A stretch of DNA of 64,000 nucleotides. It comes from Streptomyces mutomycini (lineage in GTDB: Bacteria > Actinomycetota > Actinomycetes > Streptomycetales > Streptomycetaceae). Of this stretch, positions 54,101-61,767 are shown piece by piece. The translations under genes and the position numbers were made by a program. The notes under the pieces were generated by a model. The model saw nothing but the letters and a program-made list of their open reading frames with translations, searched no databases and had not been told where the DNA came from. The stretch spans positions 1-64,000 of the forward strand of contig NZ_MAPV01000037.1 of assembly GCF_001700505.1 (NCBI RefSeq). Direction: 5' to 3'. Position 1 is the stretch's first letter. Every line of letters starts with the position of its first letter.

Positions 54101-56085
54101 TTGGCGTCGCCCAGGACCCCGGCGATCCGCTCCAGGACCGACGTACGCACGGTGGCGTCGCCCATGTCCAGGCCGGTGACGACGTCCGTGACCGTCCCGA
54201 GGCCGTCCGTGATCTCCGTCAGCCGGTCCCCGGCTGCGGAGGCGTCGGCGACGGTGTCCAGTCCTGCGGCGTCGTCGGTGATCCGGGCGAGGTCCTCGTG
54301 GTAACCGGCGAACGCGTCCTCGCGGGCGAGGAAGGCGACCGCCCGCTGAGCGGCCGATGCCATATCCCGTTCGGTCTCCTCGCGGAGCGCGGCGATGCGG
54401 TCCGTGTCGGCGTACCGCATCTCGGCGAGGGTGGCCAGATGGCCGTGTGCGCGGCGCAGTTCGGTGAGCCGGCCGACCCAGGCGGCGGCCGAGCGCGGGG
54501 CCTCGCCGCGGATGCGACGGACCAGGGCCGTGAGTCCGGCGGCCGCCTCGTCGAGCGCCTCGGCGGCCTGCCCGGTCAGCTCCTGGACCGCTCCGAACTC
54601 GGCCAGCACCCGCACCGCGGTGGCCCGCAGCTCCTCCAGCGGCTCGGCGAGCGCGCCCAGCCCGGGGTCGGTGAGCCAGTGGTAGCGGTCGCCGGCCCGG
54701 CCGCAGTCGGCGACGAGCCGGTCGTACACGGCGGCGGTCGGCGGCATGTCCCGTACGCCGTGCGCAAGGGCCAGACAGTCGGAGATCCCCCGCACCAGGT
54801 CGGCGTTGCCGGTCCGGGCGAGCGGGCCCGTGCCGGCGGGCCGGGAGGCGGCGAAGGTGTCGGAGACGAAGGGGGTCGCCCAGCGCTGCAGCGGGTGGAC
54901 CCGCCCCGGCCCGTCGGCACCGTCCTTGAGCAGGACCAGGGTGCCGTCGTCGAGGAGGGCGTGGCCCCGGCCGGTCAGCGGGGTGGCGACCTCCTGGCGG
55001 ATCAGGTTGTAGGGGAGGAGCAGGGCGCGGCTGCCGTCCCGGGACCGGAAGACGTACAGCACGTCCTCGCCGTTCGGCGAGGGGACCGCGTCCTCGAAGA
55101 CGGGGTCGCCGAGCTCCCCGGCCGTGTCGAAGGTCCTGGCGGTGCCGGTGGCGAGGTAGTAGCCGCCGGGGAAGATGATCCCCTGGTCCTCGGGCAGCAG
55201 GCGGCAGGACGGTCCGATCCCGTCGAGGCGCAGCACGGTCGACAGCAGTGTGTTGAAGACCAGGTGCCGCCAGGCCTCCTCCTTGTACGGGCGGACCCGC
55301 AGCAGGATCAGCGGCCCGGCCACCGCGTACTCGACGGCGGCGTCCGCCAGGGACTGCAGCGGCTCGTCGACGGGCTCCTCGTAGATCCCCTCGGGGGACT
55401 CGGTGCCGCCGGTGGTCCTGACGGTGAGAGTGCCGCCCAGCGTGTCCACGAAGACCTTGTCCAGGACCGCGATGTACGGGTGCCGGCCGGGCACATGGGC
55501 GTCGCGCCCCACGGGGGTCCAGTCGAAGTCGTGCGACGGCGGGAAGACGTGGTCACGGTCGCCGCGGGCGTCGAGGAACGCTCCGGGCCCACCGTCGGCG
55601 CCCAGCGCCCAGCGCAGGACACGGATGTCCTCGGCGGTCTCCCCGGTACGGAAGACGGCGAGCAGCCGGCCGTTGACGCGCCGCAGCCGGAGCAGCCGGG
55701 CGTCGCGGTAGTAGCGGTGCAGGCCGGCGAACTCCCGTACGAAGGCCTCGTCGTCCAGGAGCCCGGCCTGCGACTCCTCCAGGCCGGGTTCGCGGAGGGC
55801 GAGCACGTCACCGACCCCGGCGTCGGCCCGCGCGCCCGGACCGCGCTCGAAGCCGAACAGCAGGCGCCCGCCCACGGCGACCAGATCGCGGGCCACCGAG
55901 GCGTGCCCCGTGTGCACCTGTTCGGTGGCGAGCAGGCGCAGCCCCGAGGACCCGAACTCCTCGGTCCGGCGGCCGTTGAGCGCCTCGGCCCGCCGGATCA
56001 GCTCGCCGGCCTGCTCGCGGAGCCGTCGCCGGAGCACCTCGTAGGCATCCGCATCGGCATCGGTGAGGGTGATGTCGCGGTCCAT
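51199..56085 (-). CDS. giant DUF3686-type AAA ATPase ('DNA repair ATPase')
   Basis: This 1628-residue protein is of the DUF3686 class, often labelled DNA repair ATPase without direct proof. The N-terminal part (about 1-430) is beta-rich, and the middle (about 450-950) is predicted to be long helices or coiled coil. The AAA+ module near 1270-1460 has Walker A PPGYGKTTL, Walker B VLYLDDIQH, sensor AGNPY and a candidate arginine in MLANRADVW. The fold resembles MoxR/AAA_5 remodellers. ATG 56085 follows GGGAG. No DNA-binding motif is visible, and the operon partners are membrane proteins, so a membrane-linked remodeller is as likely as DNA repair. Confidence 0.85.
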   Translation of the reverse strand: MDRDITLTDADADAYEVLRRRLREQAGELIRRAEALNGRRTEEFGSSGLRLLATEQVHTGHASVARDLVAVGGRLLFGFERGPGARADAGVGDVLALREPGLEESQAGLLDDEAFVREFAGLHRYYRDARLLRLRRVNGRLLAVFRTGETAEDIRVLRWALGADGGPGAFLDARGDRDHVFPPSHDFDWTPVGRDAHVPGRHPYIAVLDKVFVDTLGGTLTVRTTGGTESPEGIYEEPVDEPLQSLADAAVEYAVAGPLILLRVRPYKEEAWRHLVFNTLLSTVLRLDGIGPSCRLLPEDQGIIFPGGYYLATGTARTFDTAGELGDPVFEDAVPSPNGEDVLYVFRSRDGSRALLLPYNLIRQEVATPLTGRGHALLDDGTLVLLKDGADGPGRVHPLQRWATPFVSDTFAASRPAGTGPLARTGNADLVRGISDCLALAHGVRDMPPTAAVYDRLVADCGRAGDRYHWLTDPGLGALAEPLEELRATAVRVLAEFGAVQELTGQAAEALDEAAAGLTALVRRIRGEAPRSAAAWVGRLTELRRAHGHLATLAEMRYADTDRIAALREETERDMASAAQRAVAFLAREDAFAGYHEDLARITDDAAGLDTVADASAAGDRLTEITDGLGTVTDVVTGLDMGDATVRTSVLERIAGVLGDANRARAALGARRRELVAREGRAEFAAEFALLGQAVTGALASADSPGACDEQLAGVMLRLEDLESRFAESDDFLARLAERRTEVYEAFSGRKEMLQDARARRAERLADSASRVMETVSRRLAGLEDQDAVHTYFASDPMVAKVRRTAGELRTLGDPVRAEELEGRLKAARQEAGRALRDRGELYADGGSVIRLGRHRFAVNTQPFDLTLVPSGDRLAFALTGTDYRAPVTDPEFAATRPYWDQLLPSETAAVYRAEHLAARLLDEHGADALADVPDLAALVREAAASAYDEGYRRGVHDEDATAILTVLLRLRSRAGLLRFPPSVRAAAQLFWAHGADDALRTSWRRQAASLARARDTFGLAPAVAVLQGEWAAAMEVRDSVAEYLFEELTSGPAGFVTSAPVRTLLDKFRRAVGTSAYDEDLAALSGDLPARRRLVEGWLTSYAAASGSDADDGDLAEAVAVELCPELERYGCEAPLTATVEGLLGDHPRTAGGKLTVRLDELLARTAAFRTETVPGFRAYQRLRTSLVAAERTRLRLDDHRPRVMPAFVRNRLLDEVYLPLIGDSLAKQLGTADAGRRTDSQGLLLLVSPPGYGKTTLMEYVAERLGMVLVKVSGPNLGHDVTSLDPAQARGATARREVEKINFALESGNNTVLYLDDIQHTSPELLQKFIPLCDATRRVEGVRDGEPRSYDLRGKRFAVVMAGNPYTESGARFRIPDMLANRADVWNLGEVLSGRDEVFALSFVENALAANPVLAPLAARPRSDLDLLVRLASGTGPPAPADRLEHPCAPAELDRIVGVLRHLLTARDTVLAVNAAYIASAAQTDSARTEPPFRLQGSYRDMNKIAERIVPVMNDAELAAVIDDHYAGEAQTLTTGAESNLLKLAALRGTLTPAQAERRAAVNASYVRAQALGGPEGDPASRAVGALGLLADRLAAVEAAIERAAGPSRPEAGPHPRHAMITDTPG

Positions 56086-56311
56086 GCGTGAAGCTCCCTA
56101 CGAGATGACGTCCGACAACCCGGGCCGCCCGCCGTCGCGGCCCCTTTCCCACAGCCGTGCCCCGGCCCGGCAGATCCTTCGGCGGCCGCCGTGGGCCGCC
56201 CGCCGGTGGCGGCCCCTTCTCCGGCCAGCGACCGGCCCGGTCGTGCAGCCCCGGCGACGCACGGGCGCCCGGGCCCGAAGGGCGGAGGACCCCGCCCTTC
56301 GGTACGACGGC

Positions 56312-58519
56312 CTACTGGACGAAGGCCGTCCCGTTCGGCGAGGCCGTCCCGTTCGCCGAGGCCGTCCCGTTCGCGGCGGACGCTGCCGAGCCCGACCCGT
56401 TCGTCGAAGTCGCTCCCGGGCCCGCCCCGCCCGGTGACGGCGCTCCCGAGGCCGCTCCCGTCAGGGACGAGACCGTCATCCCCGCCAGCCCCAGCTCCTC
56501 CGCCGCGGCGAGCAGCTGCTTCACCTGCCCCGAGGCCGCACCCGGCGACCGCATCAGCCGCGTCAGGAGCGCCGACACCGTCAGGTTCCGCACGTCGCCC
56601 GTGGACACGGAGCCCAGCACCCGCGTCAGGTCCTCCGTGAACGACCCCCGTCCGTCCAGCCACGGCCCGGCCAGCGCCTGCGCGGTCCTCGAGTTCTCCA
56701 CGAACCCGTCCACGCTCCGACCCAGCGAGACTGACGACACCAGCCGGTCGAAGAAGACGGAGTCGCCCCCGACGATGTCGATGTCCGCGTTCTCCAGCCC
56801 CGTCGCCAGCACCCTCGCCTGGGCCTCGGCGACCTGCCGCTGGACATCGAACTCCGCGAGCCGGATCTCCTTCTCGGCGTCCAGCCGCAGCCGGTACTCC
56901 TCGTGCCCGCGCGACGCGTCGTCGAGCGCCGCCATCGCCGCGGCCTTCTGTGTGAGCCCGCCGGCCTCGGCCTTCAGCCTCTCGCCGATCACCGCCGCGT
57001 CCGCGGACGCCTGCGCCTGAGTCCCCTCCGCGACCGCCAGGGCCTTGAGACGGGCCCCCTCCGCCTCGGCCATGAGCCGGGCCTGAGTGGCCTGGGCCTC
57101 CGCGCGGCCCGCCTTCTCCGTGACCTCGGCCTCCGCGTCCCGGACCCGCACCTGTGCGAGGCCCTCCGCGGCGCTCTCCGCCCGGACGCCCTCCGCGAGC
57201 CGAAGCTTCGCCTGCGCGTCGAGGTCGGCGGTCTTCAGCCGGGCCTCCGCGAGCGTCAGCTGCTCGGCCGCCAGGTGGACCGCCGCGGATTCCGCGGCCT
57301 CCGCCGCCTTGATGTCCTTGACCAGCTTCTCCTGGGCCTCCGCCTCCGCCGCGATGATCACGGACCTGCGGGTGCGCTCCGACTCCTCGACGGCCCGCAG
57401 CGTCAGGATCGACTCCTCCTGCTCGGCGACCGTGCGGTCCACGGCGATCCGCTCCCGGATCACGTCCGCGACCTCACGGCGCTCGGCCTCGACCTCCTTC
57501 GTCGCGGCGATCCGGTTGAGCTCGGTCTCCCGCTCGCGCCCGATGACCTCCAGCAGCCGGTCCTTCTCGATGCGCTCGTTCTCCACCGCGATGACCCGCT
57601 CACGGTTCTTCTGTGCGACGGCGACCTCGCGGGCCTGGTTCTCCCGCTGGATGCCGAGCTGCTCCTCGGTACGGATGAACGCGCCCTGCGAACCGAGCCG
57701 CTCCTCCTCCTGGACCCGGGCGGTGGCCGACTCCTCGCGGGCCCGCAGCGTCTCGACCTCGCGGCGCTGCTTGATCTCCGCCTCGGCCTGACGCCGCTCC
57801 AGCTCCAGGATGGTCTCGCGGGCGTCGACGTCCTGCCGGGTGATCTCCTTCTGCTCGGTGCGCTGGAACTCGTTGGTCCGCACGTGCTCGATCGACGTCA
57901 GTTCGGTGATCTTCCGGATGCCCTGCGCGTCCAGGATGTTCGCGCCGTCGAGCTGCGCCATCGGCGTCTGCTCCAGGAAGTCGATCGCCGCGTCGTCGAG
58001 GTGATAGCCGTTCAGGTCGGTCCCGATGACCCGGATGATCCGGTCCCGGAACTCCTCACGCTTGGTGTACAGGTCGACGAAGTCGAGCTGCTTGCCGACG
58101 GTCTTGAGCGCCTCGGAGAACTTCGCGGCGAAGAACTCCTGGATGGCGGCCTTGTCGCTCGCCCGCTCCGTACCGATGGCCTGCGCGACCTTGATGACGT
58201 CCTCGACGGTCTTGTTGACCCGGACGAAGAAGGTGATGTGGATGTCGGCGCGGATGTTGTCCTGGCAGATCAGGCCCTCGCGCCCGGTCCGGCGGATCTC
58301 GATGGTCTTCACCGAGATGTCCATGGTCTCGGCCTTGTGCAGCACCGGCAGGACCACTGCGCCGGTGAAGGTGACATCGACCTTCTTGGTCTTGGAGATG
58401 ATCAGCGCCTTACCCTGCTCGACCTTGCGGAAGAGGCGGGTGACGACGAAGACCAGGGCGATGGTGATGAGCAGGACAACGGCGACGAGCAAGCCGATGC
58501 CCAGGGAGATGGCTTCCAT
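56312..58519 (-). CDS. flotillin-family (YqiK-like) membrane scaffold
   Basis: This 735-residue SPFH/flotillin protein has an N-terminal membrane helix (LGIGLLVAVVLLITIALVFVV), the SPFH/band-7 domain (about 30-210; MDISVKTIEIRRTGREGLICQDN, ITFFVRVNKTVEDVIKVAQA) and a long charged coiled coil (about 210-600, many Glu/Arg/Ala heptads such as REVETLRAREESATARVQEEER). The Gly/Ser/Asn-Thr tail repeats NGTASANGTASPNGTA. Flotillins organise membrane microdomains. It lies 102 bases after the YqiJ-like gene and 226 bases before the AAA gene. ATG 58519 has AAGGA upstream. Confidence 0.9.
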   Translation of the reverse strand: MEAISLGIGLLVAVVLLITIALVFVVTRLFRKVEQGKALIISKTKKVDVTFTGAVVLPVLHKAETMDISVKTIEIRRTGREGLICQDNIRADIHITFFVRVNKTVEDVIKVAQAIGTERASDKAAIQEFFAAKFSEALKTVGKQLDFVDLYTKREEFRDRIIRVIGTDLNGYHLDDAAIDFLEQTPMAQLDGANILDAQGIRKITELTSIEHVRTNEFQRTEQKEITRQDVDARETILELERRQAEAEIKQRREVETLRAREESATARVQEEERLGSQGAFIRTEEQLGIQRENQAREVAVAQKNRERVIAVENERIEKDRLLEVIGRERETELNRIAATKEVEAERREVADVIRERIAVDRTVAEQEESILTLRAVEESERTRRSVIIAAEAEAQEKLVKDIKAAEAAESAAVHLAAEQLTLAEARLKTADLDAQAKLRLAEGVRAESAAEGLAQVRVRDAEAEVTEKAGRAEAQATQARLMAEAEGARLKALAVAEGTQAQASADAAVIGERLKAEAGGLTQKAAAMAALDDASRGHEEYRLRLDAEKEIRLAEFDVQRQVAEAQARVLATGLENADIDIVGGDSVFFDRLVSSVSLGRSVDGFVENSRTAQALAGPWLDGRGSFTEDLTRVLGSVSTGDVRNLTVSALLTRLMRSPGAASGQVKQLLAAAEELGLAGMTVSSLTGAASGAPSPGGAGPGATSTNGSGSAASAANGTASANGTASPNGTAFVQ

Positions 58520-58621
58520 GACAGTCCTTGACGGCTGGTGGGACGTACGGAGATGAGGGCGCGCCCCGTATGACGGCGCGCGGAACCACGGGCCCCGGGG
58601 CCCGGAGGACGATGAAGCGGG

Positions 58622-59260
58622 TCAGCCGGCCTTGCGCGGCAGCGGGCGCGGGGCGAGCGCCGCGTCGTACGGCGAGACCCAGAAGAACTCGCCGTCGGCG
58701 TCGTACGCGTAGAGGAGTCCCGTACTGCCGGAGGTGAGGACGTCACCCGGAGCGGGCTTCCCCATCGGCTGGCGTACCTGCACGATCGCGGTCGACCCGT
58801 CGGCAGCCGCGACCTCGGCCTGCCCGAAGTCGGCACTGACGGATCCCGTACGGATCGTGCAGACCTGACCCACGAAGTCCTCCCGGGATGGAGGAGGTTC
58901 CGCGGCGAAGTACCGGCGGAATCGGCGTACGAGCATGCGGACCACCCCCCGGGCGATCAGGAGCGCCCCCGCCAGGACGGCGAGGTGGAGAACGGCCCGC
59001 AGGGTGCCGGTGGCTCCGCTCCGGAGCACCAGGACCGAGCCGGTCAGGCAGGTGCACCAGGAGACGACGACGAACAGTGAGGCCGACACGGAGACGGGCA
59101 CCCCGCCCAAGCCGGCTGCCTCGGTGTCCAGGTCGGTGTCGAACGAGTCGTGTCCGGCCGCACCGGCGAGCACCAGCAGCCAGAAGCAGACGACGACCAC
59201 CAGGGCCGCGCCGAGGACGACGGCGGGGAAGGTGACCGCCGCGGAGAGGAATTCGTTCAT
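58622..59260 (-). CDS. YqiJ-like (DUF1449) membrane protein with OB fold
   Basis: This 212-residue protein has helices near 8-32 (AVVLGAALVVVVCFWLLVLAG), 57-80 (ASLFVVVSWCTCLTGSVLVL) and 88-108 (AVLHLAVLAGALLIARGVVR), then an NfeD-like OB barrel (about 125-200; GQVCTIRTGSVSADFGQAEV, TAIVQVRQPM, GDVLTSGSTGLLYAY). The MNEFLSAAVTFPAVV start resembles DUF1449. In E. coli yqiJ-yqiK the same pair (OB protein and flotillin) is adjacent. ATG 59260 is chosen; the enormous frame to 61909 is not coding beyond this. Confidence 0.75.
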   Translation of the reverse strand: MNEFLSAAVTFPAVVLGAALVVVVCFWLLVLAGAAGHDSFDTDLDTEAAGLGGVPVSVSASLFVVVSWCTCLTGSVLVLRSGATGTLRAVLHLAVLAGALLIARGVVRMLVRRFRRYFAAEPPPSREDFVGQVCTIRTGSVSADFGQAEVAAADGSTAIVQVRQPMGKPAPGDVLTSGSTGLLYAYDADGEFFWVSPYDAALAPRPLPRKAG

Positions 59261-59551
59261 CCGGTACTGCCCCCGTCCCACCTGACGCGCTTCGGGAGCC
59301 CGGACGGCGGCCGCACGGGGTGCCGGCGCTGCGGCACCGCGAACGGCCCCGCAGCAACCGGTTCCTTCCCCCGTGATACCCCGTAACCCCCGTGCTTCCC
59401 CCGTGTGTTGCTGAGCAGATCGTGCCAGTCGGGGCCGCCCCGGCGCATTGCCGGAATCCGGCAGGCTTCGCCGGTCCCGTCTGCCGGGCACCGGCATAGG
59501 TCCTCGTGCGTTGGTGAGGTGACAGCCGAGTCGATTGCGGAGGAGTGTGCC

Positions 59552-60619
59552 GTGGCGGAGCCCGAGATCCCCGAGAGGTTCCTGGAGGGCTATGCCCGCA
59601 TCCTGTCCGAGGTCGCCGAGACGGGGCGCCGGCTGACCAGGGACGAGCTGGAGACGCGGCGCAGCCTCGGCCGCGAGGCCGCGGAGGCGGGACACCAGCT
59701 GCGGGCCCTGGTGCGGCTCCACCTCTCCCGGACCCGCACCGCCTGGCCGCGCGGCGCGTGGGACGCGGCGGCCGGCGACGCCGTGCTGGGTGCCGTGGAG
59801 CAGACGGTCGACGCCTTCGCGGAGGGCTTCGAGCGGGCACAGCGCCTCACCGTGCGGCGGGAGGAGGCGGCGCGGCGGGAGTTCATCGACGACCTGCTGT
59901 ACGGGCGCAGTGACATGGGCAGGCTGGCGGAGCGCGCCACGCGGTTCGGGCTGCGGCTCTCGCGTGCCCACGCCGTCGCGGTCGCGGCGGGCCCCGAGGC
60001 GTACACCGAGTCCGACGCGGTGCCCCGCAGTGTGGAGGCGGCGATGCTCGCGCGCTTCAGCGGCCGGAAGATCCTGCTCACGACGAAGGACGGGCGCCTC
60101 GTCTGTATCGCCCCCGGCAGTCAGCCGGACGTCCTGCGGTACTTCGCCAAACAGGCCCACGCCGCGACGGACGGCCACCAGGTCGCGGTCGGCCGCCCGC
60201 ACCGCGGCCCCGGCGGAGTGGTCCACTCCTACGACGAGGCGCTCGAAGCCCTCGGTCTGGCTGAGCGTATGAAGCTCGACGACCCGGTGCTGTACGCCGC
60301 CGACCTGCTGGTCTATCCCGTCCTGACCAGGGACCGGCAGGCGATGGCCGATCTGGTGCGCAGCGAGCTCGGCCCGCTCAGGGAGGCGAGGGGTGGCGCG
60401 GAGCCCCTCCTGCGGACGCTGTCCGTGTACTTCGACGCGGGGTGCGTCGCCGCTGAGACGGCCCGCCGGCTGTCCCTGAGCGTGCGTGCGCTGACCTACC
60501 GGCTGGAGCGGATACACCAGCTGACCGGCTCCGACCCGTCCGACCCGGTGCACCGTTACGCGCTGCAGACGGCGGTGATCGGCGCCCGGCTGATGGACTG
60601 GCCGGCGAAGGAGCTCTGA
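59552..60619 (+). CDS. PucR/CdaR-type transcription regulator
   Basis: This 355-residue regulator has a RsbRD-like helical N-terminus (about 5-110; RFLEGYARILSEVAETGRRL, EFIDDLLYGRSDMG), a GGDEF-like middle domain (about 130-270) and the PucR C-terminal helix-turn-helix (about 285-350; FDAGCVAAETARRLSLSVRALTYRL, RYALQTAVIGARLM). GTG 59552 has GGAGGAG 6 bases upstream. It is divergent from the YqiJ-flotillin operon, so it may regulate it. The signal is not known. Confidence 0.85.
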   Translation: MAEPEIPERFLEGYARILSEVAETGRRLTRDELETRRSLGREAAEAGHQLRALVRLHLSRTRTAWPRGAWDAAAGDAVLGAVEQTVDAFAEGFERAQRLTVRREEAARREFIDDLLYGRSDMGRLAERATRFGLRLSRAHAVAVAAGPEAYTESDAVPRSVEAAMLARFSGRKILLTTKDGRLVCIAPGSQPDVLRYFAKQAHAATDGHQVAVGRPHRGPGGVVHSYDEALEALGLAERMKLDDPVLYAADLLVYPVLTRDRQAMADLVRSELGPLREARGGAEPLLRTLSVYFDAGCVAAETARRLSLSVRALTYRLERIHQLTGSDPSDPVHRYALQTAVIGARLMDWPAKEL

Positions 60620-60651
60620 CCCGCGTCCCGGAGGCCCGCCGAGGGGGCCGT

Positions 60652-60691
60652 ACGGCGCGAGGCTCCGGGCCGGCCGGACGCCTCGCGCCGT
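60652..60691. terminator. bidirectional hairpin between PucR and TerB genes
   Basis: Perfect 12-base arms (60652-60663, 60680-60691) with a 16-base loop lie between convergent genes. Confidence 0.6.
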
Positions 60692-60702
60692 GGGGAGTGT
60701 CC

Positions 60703-61158
60703 TCAGAGGTCGAACTCGTGCGGCGGCAGGTCGAGCGCGAAGCACGCCTCGCGCACGACGGCCTGCTCCGACTTGTCGAAGTCGCCGTCCGCGCCGCCGA
60801 TCACGATGCCGATCTGGATGACGGCACGCGCCTCGGAGGGCTTCTTCTTCGCCTTGGCGATCTCCTGGAGGACGCTGACCTTGCCGAAGGCGAAGTCCGC
60901 GGTCAGCTTGTTCACATAGTCGTTGAAGCGGCGCTGAAGATCGTCCGCCGGGAAGTTCTGCAGCACGTCGTTGGTGGCGATCAGCGAGGCGACGCGCTGC
61001 CGCTCGGACGGGTCGATGGTGCCGTCCGCCGCGGAGACCAGGGCGCACATGGCCATGCTCGCGTCCCGGAACGCCCCGCTCTTCAGGTCGTTCTTCTTCG
61101 CCTCCAGCTGCGTCTGCATCGTCGACGCGGATTCCTTGATCCGATCCCAAAGGGCCAT
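60703..61158 (-). CDS. TerB-family tellurite-resistance-type protein
   Basis: This 151-residue helical TerB has the acidic metal-binding pattern in ALVSAADGTIDPSERQRV and IGIVIGGADGDFDKSEQAVV, two symmetric DG/DF-containing loops. TerB is the cytoplasmic core of Ter stress systems and often occurs with VWA and ATPase proteins. Here it is 1.5 kb from the flotillin-AAA operon across the PucR gene, but on its own promoter. ATG 61158 has a GGAGA-type site upstream. No other ter genes are adjacent. Confidence 0.88.
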   Translation of the reverse strand: MALWDRIKESASTMQTQLEAKKNDLKSGAFRDASMAMCALVSAADGTIDPSERQRVASLIATNDVLQNFPADDLQRRFNDYVNKLTADFAFGKVSVLQEIAKAKKKPSEARAVIQIGIVIGGADGDFDKSEQAVVREACFALDLPPHEFDL

Positions 61159-61206
61159 GACGTCTCCATACGTTGCGTTGCCTGTGGTGCGGGAACCAGT
61201 CGAACT

Positions 61207-61220
61207 CTACAGCTGTGTAG
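61207..61220. promoter_or_regulatory. BlaI/MecI-type operator CTACA-GCTG-TGTAG
   Basis: A perfect 5-4-5 inverted repeat containing the TACA...TGTA pattern of BlaI/MecI operators lies 75 bases before the blaI-like start and 49 bases before the divergent terB start. Autoregulation is probable, and effect on terB is possible. Confidence 0.55.
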
Positions 61221-61281
61221 AAGAACCGTGGGCGGCCGTCGCCGGCACGGCGGCCGAAGAGCCGGTGACGCGGCCACTCAG

Positions 61282-61287
61282 TAGGAT
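61282..61287 (+). promoter_or_regulatory. -10 box TAGGAT, leaderless start
   Basis: TAGGAT ends 7 bases before ATG 61295. The same bases also contain AGGA at ribosome-site distance, so the mode of initiation is ambiguous. Confidence 0.4.
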
Positions 61288-61294
61288 GCGGCGG

Positions 61295-61756
61295 ATGAAC
61301 AGGCCCACAGGTACGGACGACGGCAGCACCCGGGACGGCCCACGGCTGCCCAGGCGCGGCCAGGGACAGCTGGAGTCCCAGGTCCTGACCGTCCTGCGCT
61401 CGGCGGGCGGACCCGCGACGGCCGGCTGGGTGCAGGAGCACCTCGACGGCGACCTCGCCTACACCACGGTCATCACGATCCTCTCCCGCCTCTACGCGAA
61501 GAAGGCCGTGACCCGCACCCGGCAGGGCCGTTCCTACGCCTGGACCCCGGCCTCCGACGAGGCGGGCCTCGCAGCCCTGCGGATGCGCCGCGTCCTTGAC
61601 GGTGAGGACGACAGGGAGGCGGTCCTGGCCCGGTTCGTCTCCGCGCTGTCCCCGGGCGACGAGGCCCGGCTCCGCGCGCTGCTCTCCCGCGCGGCCGAGG
61701 ACCCGGACGACGGTTCCGGCGACGGCCGCCCCGGCTCCGCCGCTCCGGAAGGCTGA
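61295..61756 (+). CDS. BlaI/MecI/CopY-type repressor
   Basis: This 153-residue repressor has a winged helix (about 25-95): LESQVLTVLRSAGGPATAGW, LDGDLAYTTVITILSRLYAKKAVTRTRQGRSYAWTP. A dimerisation helix region with FVSALSPGDEARLRALL follows, where BlaI proteins are cleaved or regulated, and then a Pro/Gly tail. ATG 61295 is chosen over ATG 61286, 9 bases earlier. The M56 peptidase gene begins 11 bases after its stop, so the pair is co-transcribed. No beta-lactamase follows. Confidence 0.88.
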   Translation: MNRPTGTDDGSTRDGPRLPRRGQGQLESQVLTVLRSAGGPATAGWVQEHLDGDLAYTTVITILSRLYAKKAVTRTRQGRSYAWTPASDEAGLAALRMRRVLDGEDDREAVLARFVSALSPGDEARLRALLSRAAEDPDDGSGDGRPGSAAPEG

Positions 61757-61767
61757 GAGCCGCCACG

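Noticed and set aside
51199-56085. DNA repair role for the giant ATPase
   Set aside because: The name is inherited from the family label. No nuclease, helicase or DNA-binding motif is visible, and its partners are membrane proteins.
52120-56091. 1323-codon open frame on the plus strand antisense to the AAA ATPase
   Set aside because: It lies entirely over the DUF3686 gene, is dominated by Arg/Gly/Pro/Val/Glu without any motif, and is the usual shadow of high third-position GC.
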